This document shows, piece after piece, positions 17,605-26,822 of a stretch of DNA of 53,437 bases (positions are counted from its first letter, which is position 1; each line of letters opens with the position of its first letter). The stretch is from positions 1 to 53,437 of the forward strand of contig JBBECF010000212.1 of the NCBI GenBank assembly GCA_040881945.1. The letters run 5' to 3'. Source of the DNA: JBBECF01 sp040881945 (GTDB lineage: Bacteria > Pseudomonadota > Alphaproteobacteria > Dongiales > Dongiaceae). Made by a program: the position numbers and the translations under genes. The notes under the pieces were generated by a model that saw only the letters and a list, made by a program, of their open reading frames with translations, did not search any database and was not told the DNA's origin.

Positions 17605-18861
17605 ATGCACATCTTAGTCCTCGGCGCCGGCGTCGTCGGCGTCACGACCGCGTACTACCTGGCGCGCCGCGGCCACCAGGTCACCGTCGTGGACCGCCAG
17701 ACCGGCCCCGGGCTGGAGACCAGCTTCGCCAACGGCGGCCTGGTCACGCCCAGCCTGTCGGACCCGTGGGCGGCCCCCGGCGCGCCGCTCAAGATGATCC
17801 GATGGCTGGGCAGGGAGGATGCGCCGCTGCTGCTGCGCCTGCGCGCGGTGCCCGGCATGGCCGGCTGGGGACTGCGTTTCCTGCAGAATTGCGGGCGGCA
17901 GCGCTGGCGGCGCAACACCGAGGTCGTGCTGCGCCTCGCCGTCCACAGCCGCGACGCGCTCGATCGACTCACCGCCGAGACCGGCATCCGCTACGACCGC
18001 TGCGACAAAGGCACGCTGCGCGTCTATCGCGACGCCCGCGCCCTCGATGAGGCCTACGTCGACGCCGACATGTACGCCGAGTTCGGGCTGCCCTACCGTG
18101 TCCTCGATCGGCGCGGCTGCCTCGAGCTCGAGCCGGCGCTGCGGCCGGCGGCGGAGCGCATCGCCGGCGGCGTGCATTATGCCGGCGACCGCAGCGGCGA
18201 CGCCTTCCTGTTCACGCAGGAGCTGGCGCGGCTGTGCGCCGGGCTCGGCGTGAGCTTCCGCTACGGAACGACGGTCACCGGGTTCGAGACCGACGGCGAC
18301 CGCATCGCCGGCGTCGCGACGGACGCCGGCCGCATCGCCGCCGACCGCTACGTGCTGGCGCTCGGCAGCTACAGCCCCTTGCTGGCGCGGCGGATCGGCT
18401 TCGGCCTGCCGGTGTATCCGGTGAAGGGCTATTCCGAAACCGTTTCGACCGCGGGATGGAACGATGCGCCGACGATCCCGATCCTCGACGAGCACCGTAA
18501 GATCGCGCTCACGCGCCTGGGCGACCGGCTGCGCATTGCCGGCACCGCGGAGTTCGCCGGCTACGACACCCGCGACAATCCGCGCCGCGGCGCGGTTCTG
18601 CTCGCGGCCCTGGCCGAGCTGTTCCCCGATTACCCGGCGCGGCAGCCGGCTCAGCATTGGAACGCCCTCAGGCCGATGACGCCCGACGGCCGCCCGATCC
18701 TCGGCGCCTCGCCCTACCGCAACCTCTTCCTCAACACCGGGCACGGGTCGCTCGGCTGGACGCTCGCCTGCGGCTCGGCGCTCGCCGCCGCGGCGCTGGT
18801 CGAGGGCGGCCGCCCCGATTTCAACCTCGACCTCGATGGGTTCGCCCTGACGCGCTTTTAA
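17605..18861 (+). CDS. dadA: D-amino acid dehydrogenase (FAD, DadA-like)
   Basis: A 418-residue FAD-dependent oxidoreductase of the DAO superfamily. GAGVVG at 7-12 binds the ADP part of FAD, FANGGLVTPS follows the E/D of strand 2, and the C-terminal blocks RPMTPDGRPILG and TGHGSLGWTLACGSA are hallmarks of DadA. It deaminates D-amino acids, passing electrons to the membrane chain. No alanine racemase lies beside it. The gene is divergent from the hydrolase/transporter operon across about 200 bp, so the two may share regulation. Confidence 0.88.
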   Translation: MHILVLGAGVVGVTTAYYLARRGHQVTVVDRQTGPGLETSFANGGLVTPSLSDPWAAPGAPLKMIRWLGREDAPLLLRLRAVPGMAGWGLRFLQNCGRQRWRRNTEVVLRLAVHSRDALDRLTAETGIRYDRCDKGTLRVYRDARALDEAYVDADMYAEFGLPYRVLDRRGCLELEPALRPAAERIAGGVHYAGDRSGDAFLFTQELARLCAGLGVSFRYGTTVTGFETDGDRIAGVATDAGRIAADRYVLALGSYSPLLARRIGFGLPVYPVKGYSETVSTAGWNDAPTIPILDEHRKIALTRLGDRLRIAGTAEFAGYDTRDNPRRGAVLLAALAELFPDYPARQPAQHWNALRPMTPDGRPILGASPYRNLFLNTGHGSLGWTLACGSALAAAALVEGGRPDFNLDLDGFALTRF

Positions 18862-18936
18862 TTCAGATTAGAATACTCCATCAACTATCTGGAATCATTT
18901 CGAACTCGACCGCTGATTTCTTTCGGGACAGAGGTC

Positions 18937-19854
18937 TCAGACGGCCGGCAGAATCGGTCTGGCGGCGCGCAGGTCCAGGGCCGTATGGATCGCCAGCGCC
19001 GACAACACGATGCCGCCACCGATGAGCGCGAAGGTGCCCGGGTTCTCGCCGAGGAAGGCCCAGACCCAGACCGGCCCGAGGATCGGCTCGAGAACCGAGA
19101 TGAGCGCAACCTCGGCGGCCGGCGCCAGACGGGCGCCGGTGACGAAGAGCGCCAGCCCCGCCCCGAGCTGAATCGCGCCGAAGACGAACAGCAGGCCGAA
19201 GTCGGCGCCCGTGACCGACAACGGCGCCGCGAGCGGCAGGGCCAGCAGCGCGGCGATCACGGCCGCGAGGCAGGTCGCCGGCGTCATCCGCACGTCGCGA
19301 TTTTTTCGGATCGTGACGGTGGCGACGGCGGCGGCGCCCGCGACGACAAAGGCGATCAGATCGCCCGCCACAGAGCCGCGGGCAAAAGAGTCGGAGACCA
19401 TGACGGCGATCCCGAGAAGCGCCGCCGTCATGACGACCCAGCTCCGACCTCGCACCCGCTCTCCGAGCAGCACGCGCCCGAGCACCGCCGCGATCAAGGG
19501 CGAGGTGCTGAAGATGATCAGCGTATTGGCGACGGTGGTCAGGTTGAGCGCAACGACAAGGCCGATGGAGGCGGTCGCAAAGCAGACGCCGACGACGAGG
19601 CTCGGAAACCCCATGGCCCGGAAGGCCTGGACCGCCTTGCTCCGATCGCGCGCGGCAATGAAGAGCACAAGGAACAGGGCTGCAAAGACCGACCGCCAGA
19701 AGACCGTGGTCCAGACATCCGCAGCGTCAAGGGAGCGAACGATCAGCCCGCCCGTGCTCCAGAGCAACGCCGCCACGGCAACGAGCGCAAGGCCGCGCCG
19801 ATGGGAAGCGGCATCGTGCTCTGTTGCGGTCGCGGGCTGCGCGAGGCCGATCAT
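18937..19854 (-). CDS. DMT superfamily (EamA) transporter, second copy
   Basis: A 305-residue membrane protein with ten hydrophobic segments in two EamA repeats (TTVFWRSVFAAL and the PILGPVWVWAFLGE motif near the end of repeat 2). The family exports metabolites or takes up nucleotides and amino acids; the substrate is unknown. The upstream paralogue ends 20 bp earlier, and the two are clearly related along their full length. The AT-rich 75 bp between it and dadA (18862-18936) shows no hairpin. Confidence 0.85.
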   Translation of the reverse strand: MIGLAQPATATEHDAASHRRGLALVAVAALLWSTGGLIVRSLDAADVWTTVFWRSVFAALFLVLFIAARDRSKAVQAFRAMGFPSLVVGVCFATASIGLVVALNLTTVANTLIIFSTSPLIAAVLGRVLLGERVRGRSWVVMTAALLGIAVMVSDSFARGSVAGDLIAFVVAGAAAVATVTIRKNRDVRMTPATCLAAVIAALLALPLAAPLSVTGADFGLLFVFGAIQLGAGLALFVTGARLAPAAEVALISVLEPILGPVWVWAFLGENPGTFALIGGGIVLSALAIHTALDLRAARPILPAV

Positions 19855-19874
19855 GGTTCCGTGTCTCGATCCCG

Positions 19875-20822
19875 CTAGACCGCGCCGACCGGCGGGCGCA
19901 GGCGGCGGGCGCCGGACAACGCCTGGCCGACGATCGCCGTCAGCACGATCGCGCCGCCGGCCAGCGTGAGGCCGCTCGGCGTCTCGCCGATGCCGAGCCA
20001 CACCCACAACGGGCTGAGCACGACGTCGAGCAGGGACAGCAAACTCAGCTCGACCGCCGACAAATGCCGCGACCCGACGATGAACAGGACCAAGGGAGCA
20101 CTCAACTGCACCGTCCCCATGACGACGCAGAGCGCCAGGTCGCGCGCCGATATGGCGAGGTCGGCGGCGAGCAGCAAGCCGACCAGGGCGGCGAAGGCGC
20201 CACCCAGGCAGACGCAGGGCAGCATGTCGACGCGCCGGCCGCCGCGCAGGATCACCGTCAGGGCGGCGAAGGACAGGGCCGAGCCGACCGCCAGCAAATT
20301 GCCCGAGAGCCGGCCGGCGGCGACACCCTCGACGACCATCAGGGCGACGCCGAGCAGGGCCGCCGCCATGGCAATCCAGGTGGCGGCGCGGACCCGTTCC
20401 TTGAGCGCGATCCAGGCAAGCACGGCGGCGAACAGCGGCGCGGTCGCCGACAAGAAAGCGGTGTTCGCCACGGTCGTGGAGGTAATCGAGAAGATGAAGC
20501 AGATGGTACTGGCGGCGAAGAACAGGCCGCCGAGCACGCCGAGCCCGCCGGCGGCGTGGAACGCCCGGGCGACGCGACCGCGGTGCGACACGGCGACGAT
20601 CGCGAACACGGTCGTCGCCATCGTCGCCGAGCGGTAGAACACGACCGGCCATTGGCTGGCGGTCTCGATGCTGCGCATCAGGATGCCGCTCGAGCTCCAC
20701 AGCAGCATGGCGAACAGCACCGTGCCGACGCCGAACAGGTAGCGTTCGCCCACGGCCCGACCGCCTGCATCGGCCGCCGCCGCCGCCGCGGCGTCAGAGA
20801 TGTCGTAGCGCCCGTCGTTCAT
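19875..20822 (-). CDS. DMT superfamily (EamA) transporter, first copy
   Basis: A 315-residue drug/metabolite-type transporter with ten predicted membrane segments, organised as two EamA domains. VVFYRSATMATTVF and LLDVVLSPLWVWLGIGE match the positions of the same motifs in the downstream copy, so the pair arose by tandem duplication and may work as a heterodimer or on two substrates. An Ala-rich stretch precedes the first segment. Confidence 0.85.
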   Translation of the reverse strand: MNDGRYDISDAAAAAAADAGGRAVGERYLFGVGTVLFAMLLWSSSGILMRSIETASQWPVVFYRSATMATTVFAIVAVSHRGRVARAFHAAGGLGVLGGLFFAASTICFIFSITSTTVANTAFLSATAPLFAAVLAWIALKERVRAATWIAMAAALLGVALMVVEGVAAGRLSGNLLAVGSALSFAALTVILRGGRRVDMLPCVCLGGAFAALVGLLLAADLAISARDLALCVVMGTVQLSAPLVLFIVGSRHLSAVELSLLSLLDVVLSPLWVWLGIGETPSGLTLAGGAIVLTAIVGQALSGARRLRPPVGAV

Positions 20823-20902
20823 GAGATGTGCCCGAGACCCCTGCCCTCAATCCCACGAACGGCCGGCCGCCGCCAAGCGAATTCCGCGGCGCGCCGTCAG
20901 GA

Positions 20903-21550
20903 TCAGCGCGCCGGGGAAACCTCGTCCGCGCGCGCGACCTTGACGCCCGCCTCATGCATGGCGCGCATGGCGGCGGCGAGCGAGCCTTGCAGATCGATGG
21001 CGCGGCAGGCGTCCTCGACGAGGATCGTGTCGAAGCCCGCGCGCCGGGCGTCGAGCGCCGAGTAATGGACACAGTAATCGGTCGCCAGGCCGACGACGAA
21101 CAGCCGCTCGAGGCCGCGCTCGCGCAGGTATCCGGCGAGTCCGGTCGCGGTTGCGCGGTCGTTTTCGTAGAACGCCGAATAGGAGTCGATGTGCGGCCGG
21201 AACCCCTTGCGCAGGATCAGCTCGCAGCCCGTCAGCTCCAGCCCCTTGTGGAAATCGGCGCCGGGCGTGCCCTGCACGCAATGGTCCGGCCACAGCGTCT
21301 GCTCGCCGTAAGCGACGCGGATCGTCTCAAACGGCCGGCGGCCCGGGTGCGCGCTGGCGAAGGACCGGTGGCCGCGCGGGTGCCAGTCCTGGGTCATCAC
21401 GACATGCGCGAAGGCCCGGCCGAGGCGGTTGATCGCCGGCACCACCTCGTCGCCGCGTTGCACGGCCAGCGCGCCGCCGGGGCAGAAGTCGTTCTGCACG
21501 TCCACCGCCAGCAGCACGTCGCGATCGCCGACGGCGATGCGTTCCGTCAT
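20903..21550 (-). CDS. pncA: Nicotinamidase
   Basis: A 215-residue nicotinamidase that converts nicotinamide to nicotinate for NAD salvage. The catalytic triad is D17, K115 and C160 (GLATDYCVHYSALDA). Metal-binding residues are D55 and H57 in TQDWHPRGHRSF and H90 in WPDHCVQGT. The ATG at 21550 lies at the edge of a divergent promoter region shared with the RraA-like gene. Confidence 0.93.
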   Translation of the reverse strand: MTERIAVGDRDVLLAVDVQNDFCPGGALAVQRGDEVVPAINRLGRAFAHVVMTQDWHPRGHRSFASAHPGRRPFETIRVAYGEQTLWPDHCVQGTPGADFHKGLELTGCELILRKGFRPHIDSYSAFYENDRATATGLAGYLRERGLERLFVVGLATDYCVHYSALDARRAGFDTILVEDACRAIDLQGSLAAAMRAMHEAGVKVARADEVSPAR

Positions 21551-21591
21551 GAGTCGGTCTCCCTTGCCGAGTTTTCCGTGCAAGTAAAGAT

Positions 21592-21658
21592 CGGCCCGCC
21601 GCGCCTGTCCAGCCCGGCGGCACCCTGCTATTTTTTTGCCCTCCCGAGCGGCGGGCCG
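21592..21658. repeat. Long-loop inverted repeat in the pncA-RraA divergent region
   Basis: CGGCCCGCCGC (21592-21602) is repeated inverted as GCGGCGGGCCG (21648-21658), an 11-bp perfect match with a 45-nt loop containing a run of seven T. It may be a regulatory site or an RNA hairpin in the RraA leader; the GC-rich background means chance cannot be excluded. Confidence 0.35.
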
Positions 21659-21709
21659 CATGATGTGCCGCAATCGGCGACAGACAACCGCGAAAGGACA
21701 TCGGCGGCT

Positions 21710-22420
21710 ATGACCGACACCCCCCTGAACGACCGAGAGCTGGCGGCGCTCCGCGCCCTCGACACGCCGACGGTGTGCAACGCCCTCGAGTTGCTGGCGC
21801 CGGAGCGGCGCGGTTTCGGGTTCACGATTCACCCGCTGGTCTGCGTCTTTCCCAAGCTGCCGCCGATGGTCGGCTACGCGCGCACGGCGACGATCCGCGC
21901 CACCCAGCCGAGCGCGCGCGCCAAGGCCGATCAGGACCGCCTGATGTTCGATTACTACGACTACGTCGCGGCCGGGCCGGGCCCGCGGATCAGCATGGTT
22001 CAGGACCTCGACGGGCCGGAGGCCGGACGCGGCGCCCTGTGGGGCGAGGTCAACACCGCCGTGCACAAGGCGCTGGGCTGCCTCGGCGTCGTCACCAACG
22101 GCAGCGTGCGCGACATTCGCATGATCGCCGAGGGGTTCCAGCTTCTCGCCGGCTCGGTCGGGCCGTCGCACGCCTTCGTGCACATGGTCGATTTCGGCGG
22201 CGAGGTGAACGTCGCCGGCATGGTGGTCCGGTCGGGCGACCTGATCCATGCCGACGAGCACGGCGCCGTCATCGTCCCGCACGCCGTCGCCCGCCGGGTC
22301 GCAGCCGCCGCCGAGGCCGTCGCGCGGCGCGAGGCGGTCGTCCTCGCGGCCTGCCGCGACCCGGCGTTCAACGTCGACAAGCTGAAACGGGCGGTCGCCG
22401 CCGGCCAGGAGATGCACTGA
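21710..22420 (+). CDS. RraA-like family protein
   Basis: A 236-residue protein of the RraA/HMG-aldolase-like family (often named dimethylmenaquinone methyltransferase, wrongly). LWGEVNTAVHKALGCLGVVTNGSVRDI holds the conserved glycine and the Arg-Asp pair that binds metal and pyruvate in the aldolases. DLIHADEHGAVIVP near the C-terminus is also conserved. Possible roles are a keto-acid aldolase or decarboxylase; RNase E regulation is less likely for this branch. GAAAGGA at 21692-21698 is a distant ribosome binding site. Confidence 0.82.
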   Translation: MTDTPLNDRELAALRALDTPTVCNALELLAPERRGFGFTIHPLVCVFPKLPPMVGYARTATIRATQPSARAKADQDRLMFDYYDYVAAGPGPRISMVQDLDGPEAGRGALWGEVNTAVHKALGCLGVVTNGSVRDIRMIAEGFQLLAGSVGPSHAFVHMVDFGGEVNVAGMVVRSGDLIHADEHGAVIVPHAVARRVAAAAEAVARREAVVLAACRDPAFNVDKLKRAVAAGQEMH

Positions 22421-22429
22421 CCGGCGCTG

Positions 22430-22594
22430 TCAGAACCAGCGCAGCCAGAGCAGGTAGATCAGCACCAGGGCGACGGCGTCCCAGAAGACGAGCTCGCCGA
22501 TGCGGAACCAGCCGGTGCGGCGGTTCAGCCGGTGCAGCGCGACCCAAACGACGGCGGCCAGCGGGATCGGCACCAGGCCGAGGATTACGCTCAT
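22430..22594 (-). CDS. Small two-segment membrane protein (54 aa)
   Basis: Short gene read as MSVILGLVPIPL..., with two hydrophobic segments (about residues 3-20 and 37-53) around a basic loop (LHRLNRRTG). It begins 4 bp after the ATPase stop and is the last gene of the ABC operon. I do not recognise a family. Its size and position suggest an accessory subunit or a small regulator of the transporter, as small membrane proteins are found in some glycerol-type ABC operons. Confidence 0.6.
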   Translation of the reverse strand: MSVILGLVPIPLAAVVWVALHRLNRRTGWFRIGELVFWDAVALVLIYLLWLRWF

Positions 22595-22598
22595 GGTC

Positions 22599-23651
22599 TC
22601 AGGCCAGCCGCGCGCCGGTCCGCGAGTCGAAGAAGTGGCGGGCCTGCGGCGGCAGTTCGAGGTGGATGTCGGTGCCGGGCCGGAGGTCGCCGAGATCGCG
22701 CAGGACGCGGGCGATGAGCGCGACCGGCCCCTTGCGCAGGAACAGCAGCGTCTCGGGCTCGACCAGCTCCATCACGTCGAGCTGGAAGGCGATCGAGTCG
22801 GGCGTCGGCGCCGGGCACACGACGATCTGCTCGGGCCGGATGCCGAGCGCCAGCGGTCCGTCGGGCCGGCCGACCGACAACTCGAACGGCCCGGCGCGGA
22901 ACACGCCGCCGGCGACCGCCCCGTCGATCGTGTTCATCGCCGGGCGGCCGATGAACTCCGCCACGAAGCGGCTGGCCGGCCGGCGGTAGATTTGGCGCGG
23001 CGCGTCGAACTGTACGAGCCGGCCCTCGTTGAGCACGGCGATGCGGGTCCCCAGCGTCATCGCCTCTTCCTGATCGTGGGTGACGAAGACGAAGGTCTTG
23101 CCGAGCTCGGCATGCAAACGCTTCAACTCCGTGCGCGTCTGCAACCGCAGCAAGGCGTCGAGGTTGGACAGCGGCTCGTCCATCAGGCAGATGTCCGGCT
23201 GCCAGACCAGCGCCCGGGCGACGGCGACGCGCTGCGCCTGCCCGCCCGAGAGTTGGGCCGGGCGGCGGTCGAGCTGGGCGTCGATTTGCAGCATGCGGGC
23301 GATGTCGCGCACCGCCCGGTCGATCCCGCCCTTGGGCGCGCCGCGGACGCGCAACGGATAGGCGATGTTCTCGTACACCGTCTTGTGGGCATAGAGCGCA
23401 TAGTTCTGGAAGACCATGCTCATGCCGCGCTCGCGCGGCGGCAGGCGCGTGATGTTCCGGCCGTCGACGCTGACCGTCCCCGAGCTCGGCGTCTCGAGCC
23501 CGGCCAGGATGCGGCAGGCCGTCGTCTTGCCGCTGCCGGACGGCCCCAGGATCAGCACGAATTCGCCGGTATCGAAGGCGAGGTCGAGGCTGTCGAGCGC
23601 GACCGTGCCGTCGGCGAAGGCCTTGCTGACACGCTCGAAGACGACACCCAT
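22599..23651 (-). CDS. MalK/UgpC-type ABC transporter ATP-binding protein
   Basis: A 350-residue ATPase. Walker A GPSGSGKTT is near residues 36-44, with signature LSGGQAQRVAVARAL and Walker B ICLMDEPLSNLDA. A C-terminal regulatory TOBE/OB domain follows from about residue 240. This class energises uptake of sugars, polyols and glycerol phosphates. It follows the two permeases in the operon. Confidence 0.9.
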   Translation of the reverse strand: MGVVFERVSKAFADGTVALDSLDLAFDTGEFVLILGPSGSGKTTACRILAGLETPSSGTVSVDGRNITRLPPRERGMSMVFQNYALYAHKTVYENIAYPLRVRGAPKGGIDRAVRDIARMLQIDAQLDRRPAQLSGGQAQRVAVARALVWQPDICLMDEPLSNLDALLRLQTRTELKRLHAELGKTFVFVTHDQEEAMTLGTRIAVLNEGRLVQFDAPRQIYRRPASRFVAEFIGRPAMNTIDGAVAGGVFRAGPFELSVGRPDGPLALGIRPEQIVVCPAPTPDSIAFQLDVMELVEPETLLFLRKGPVALIARVLRDLGDLRPGTDIHLELPPQARHFFDSRTGARLA

Positions 23652-23657
23652 CGCCGC

Positions 23658-24476
23658 CTACCCCTTGACCGCGCCGAAGGTGAGCCCACGCACCAGATGC
23701 CGCTGGACCAGGAAGGTGAACAGGATGATCGGCAGCGTCGCCACCACGGCGACCGCCGCCACCTGCCCCCAAAGCGTCCCGTGCGGCGTGATCAGGCCGG
23801 GAATCCCGACGGTGAGCGTGCGGCTTTCGAACGCCGCCAGAACAAAGGCATAGAGAAATTCGTTCCAGCTCAAGATGAAGCACAGGATGGCGGTCGCCGC
23901 CAGGCCCGGCGCGGCCAGCGGCACGAGCACGCGCAGGAACATCCCGACGCGGGTGTTGCCGTCCATCATCGCCGCCTCGTCGATCTCGCGCGGGATGTCG
24001 GCGAAGAAACCGCGCATCACCCAGACGACGAGCGACAGGTTGAAGGTCGAATGCGCCAGGATCACCGCCAGCGGCGTATCGGTGATGCCGAGCGCGGTGA
24101 ACAGCAGGAACATCGGCACGACGACCGAGATCGGCGGCGCCATGCGCGTGGTCAGGAAGAAGAAGAACAGGTCCTCGCGGCCGGGGAAGTCGTGGCGGGC
24201 GAGGACATAGGCGGCCGGCGTCCCGACGCCGAGCGACAGCAGCGTCGTCGAGACGGCGATGACGACGCTGTTCCAGACGAGTGGCAGATAGCCCTTGTCG
24301 AGGAACACCTGGGGATAGTGCTCGAAGGTCGGCGCGAACAGCCAGACCGGCGTGCCGGAGAGCGCGTCGATACGCGTCTTGAACGACGTCAGAAAAACCC
24401 AGAGATACGGCGTCAGCGCCGCCACCAGAACCGCGGCGACGACGGCAAGCGCCAGGGCGCGCCAGCCGCGCCTCAT
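23658..24476 (-). CDS. MalG/UgpE-type ABC permease
   Basis: Inner-membrane permease of 272 residues with six hydrophobic segments and the EAA loop IDEAAMMDGNTRVGMFLRVLVPLAAPGL, which docks with the ATPase. Its ATG overlaps the stop of the partner permease (ATGA), so the two are made in equal amounts. Confidence 0.9.
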   Translation of the reverse strand: MRRGWRALALAVVAAVLVAALTPYLWVFLTSFKTRIDALSGTPVWLFAPTFEHYPQVFLDKGYLPLVWNSVVIAVSTTLLSLGVGTPAAYVLARHDFPGREDLFFFFLTTRMAPPISVVVPMFLLFTALGITDTPLAVILAHSTFNLSLVVWVMRGFFADIPREIDEAAMMDGNTRVGMFLRVLVPLAAPGLAATAILCFILSWNEFLYAFVLAAFESRTLTVGIPGLITPHGTLWGQVAAVAVVATLPIILFTFLVQRHLVRGLTFGAVKG

Positions 24477-25405
24477 GCCGCCCGGCCCCCGGCCCGCTTC
24501 CGCCGCCCCTGGCCCCAGAACGCCGCCTTGTAGAAAACCGAGCACAGGATCAGCACGACGAGATAGACCATGAAGGCGCAGACCGCCCCATAGCCGAGGT
24601 CCCAATTCTTGAAGTTGACCCGGTAGGTGTAGATCGACAGCAGTTCGGTCGCCGAACCCGGCCCGCCGCCGGTGAGGATGAACACCTTGTCGAATTCCTT
24701 GAAGGCGTCGATGCCGCGCAGCAGCAGCACCAGCGCGATGATCGGCCGCAGCAGCGGCAGCGTCACGTCGCGGAACACCTGGTAGGGCCGGGCGCCGTCC
24801 ATCACGGCCGCCTCGAACGGCTCGCGCGGCAGGCTGAGCAGCCCGGCCAGCATGACCAGGGTGACGAAGGGCGTCCACTGCCAGACGTCGATCGCGACGA
24901 TCGTCGCCAGCACGAGATCGGGACTGGACAGCAGCGCCGTGCGCAAATCGATGATCCCGACCGCCCGCAGGTAATAGGTCAGCATCCCGAAATCGCCCTG
25001 CAACAGCAGCTTCCAGATCAGGCCGACGGCGACCGGGGCGATCATCATCGGCACGAGCAGCCCGGTGAGCAGGAAGCGCCGGCGCCGGACATGGTGGTAC
25101 AGCAACTGCGCCAGGGCAAAGCCGAGGATGAACTCGACGACGACCGCCCAGGCGACGAACCGCAGGGTCAGCAGGAAGCTGCTCCAGAAGACCGGGTCGT
25201 CGCGCACCAGCCGCCGGTAGTTATCGAAGCCGACGAAGTTCCCGTCGCGGCCCGGTATCGAGAAGCTGAGGTCGGTGAAGCTGGCCCCGACCATGTAGAA
25301 GAACGGCCCGACCAGGATGAGCAGGAGAAGGACCAGCGACGGCGCCAGCAACAGCGGGACGACACCGCCATCGAGGACGCCCCCGAGAATCCTCCTCGCG
25401 CTCAT
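24473..25405 (-). CDS. MalF/UgpA-type ABC permease
   Basis: Permease of 310 residues with six hydrophobic segments and an EAA loop (FEAAVMDGARPYQVFRDVTLPLLRP). It forms a heterodimer with the following MalG-type protein. It lies 28 bp downstream of the binding-protein gene. Confidence 0.9.
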   Translation of the reverse strand: MSARRILGGVLDGGVVPLLLAPSLVLLLLILVGPFFYMVGASFTDLSFSIPGRDGNFVGFDNYRRLVRDDPVFWSSFLLTLRFVAWAVVVEFILGFALAQLLYHHVRRRRFLLTGLLVPMMIAPVAVGLIWKLLLQGDFGMLTYYLRAVGIIDLRTALLSSPDLVLATIVAIDVWQWTPFVTLVMLAGLLSLPREPFEAAVMDGARPYQVFRDVTLPLLRPIIALVLLLRGIDAFKEFDKVFILTGGGPGSATELLSIYTYRVNFKNWDLGYGAVCAFMVYLVVLILCSVFYKAAFWGQGRRKRAGGRAA

Positions 25406-25433
25406 CGGGCCGTGAGGCGTGCCGGCAGCGCCG

Positions 25434-26822
25434 CTACTGCACCGGATACTTCAGCGGCGCGCAGTCGCCGAGCAGCTTGTTCATGTCCACCGCCGCGGCG
25501 TCGAGCGCCGCCTTGGCCGACTTTGTGCCGGAAAGATACTCGCTCAGCTCACGGACGAGGATGTCCGTGAGCTCGGGCGATTCCGGGATCGTCGGCTTGG
25601 GGATCGCGACCTCATTGGTGTCCATCGAGGCCTTCGAGTAACTGATCTTCTGCACGTCCGGGTGGGCATAGACATCGGGCCGGGCGGTGGCGCCGCCGTT
25701 CAAGTGCTGGTTGAGCTGCTGGTCGAACTCCATCATCCACTGGATGAACAGATAGGCGGCTTCCTGGTTCTTCGTATAGGCCGGGATCAGGTAGGTCCAC
25801 CCTTCGACCTGGCCGACCTTGCCGCCCTTGCCCTGCGGGATCAGGCCGAAGCCCATCTTGCCGGCGACCGTGCTCTGGCTTGCATCCTCGGCGACGGCGT
25901 AGGTGGCGTCGTTCCACATGATGAGCTCGAACACCTTGGCCTGCTGCATCAGGGCCATGACGTCGTCCCAGAAATAGTTGAGCGTGTCGGGCGGCGAGAA
26001 TTTCATCAGGCTCTTGTAGTACTCGAGCGAGGCCACGGCCTCGGGCCCGTTGACGATGATCGGGCCGCACTCGCTGCCGGATTTCACCTCCATCATGTCG
26101 CCGCCGAAGCTGTACAGAAAATTCAGCCACTCATACCACAGCGCCTCATGCCGCTTGCCCTGGAGAGCGGTGCCGTAGAAGCCCTGTTCGGGGCGCGTGA
26201 ACCACTCGGCGATGTCGGTGTATTCCTGCCAGGTCGTCGCCGGCTTCAGGTCGTAGCCATACTTCGCCTTGAATCCCTCGCGCTCTTTCGGGTCGTCCAT
26301 CAGGTCCTGGCGATACCACATGTACATGGTGAGGGCGGTGAAGGGGAACCCGTAGGCCTTACCCTCGTACCAGGAGATCTCCTTCCACAGGCCCTGGTAG
26401 AGCTGTTCCTCGGGCATGAAGGACGGGTCGCGCAGCTTTGCATCGCCCATGAAACGGTCGAGGGCGACGACGTGGCCGTTCTTGACGAAGCGGCCGAGCT
26501 CGCGGTGCGGCTGCAGGATGAAGTCGTAGCGGCCGCGCTTCGAGTTCAGGTCGAGCATCACCTTGTTGACCGCTTCGGAGTGCTCGTACATCTCGATGAT
26601 GACTTCGATGCCGGTGCGCTTCTCGAACTCGCCCTTCAGCTTGTTCATGGCCTCGAGCGGCGGCAGGGCCTCGCCGATCGTGCGCAGCGTCACGCCGGCA
26701 TAGGGCTTGGCCGCCTCCTCCAGGGTCCAGGCGCCGGCCGGCCCGCCCGCGGTCAGTCCGACGGCCAGCAGGGCGGCCGCGGTGACGCCTGGTAGCGCGC
26801 TCAGAAATCTCAGCTTTGTCAT
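25434..26822 (-). CDS. Extracellular solute-binding protein (family 1)
   Basis: Periplasmic binding protein of 462 residues with a signal peptide ending near GPAGA, then a type II fold (AMNKLKGEFEKRTGIEV, YEGKAYGFPF, AAYLFIQWMM blocks). It delivers the ligand to the MalFGK-like complex. GAGGAGG about 8 nt before the ATG at 26822 sets the start. The divergent neighbours (TIM barrel, glycerol-1-phosphate dehydrogenase, DeoR regulator) make a phosphorylated or phosphorylatable polyol a reasonable ligand guess. Confidence 0.9.
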   Translation of the reverse strand: MTKLRFLSALPGVTAAALLAVGLTAGGPAGAWTLEEAAKPYAGVTLRTIGEALPPLEAMNKLKGEFEKRTGIEVIIEMYEHSEAVNKVMLDLNSKRGRYDFILQPHRELGRFVKNGHVVALDRFMGDAKLRDPSFMPEEQLYQGLWKEISWYEGKAYGFPFTALTMYMWYRQDLMDDPKEREGFKAKYGYDLKPATTWQEYTDIAEWFTRPEQGFYGTALQGKRHEALWYEWLNFLYSFGGDMMEVKSGSECGPIIVNGPEAVASLEYYKSLMKFSPPDTLNYFWDDVMALMQQAKVFELIMWNDATYAVAEDASQSTVAGKMGFGLIPQGKGGKVGQVEGWTYLIPAYTKNQEAAYLFIQWMMEFDQQLNQHLNGGATARPDVYAHPDVQKISYSKASMDTNEVAIPKPTIPESPELTDILVRELSEYLSGTKSAKAALDAAAVDMNKLLGDCAPLKYPVQ

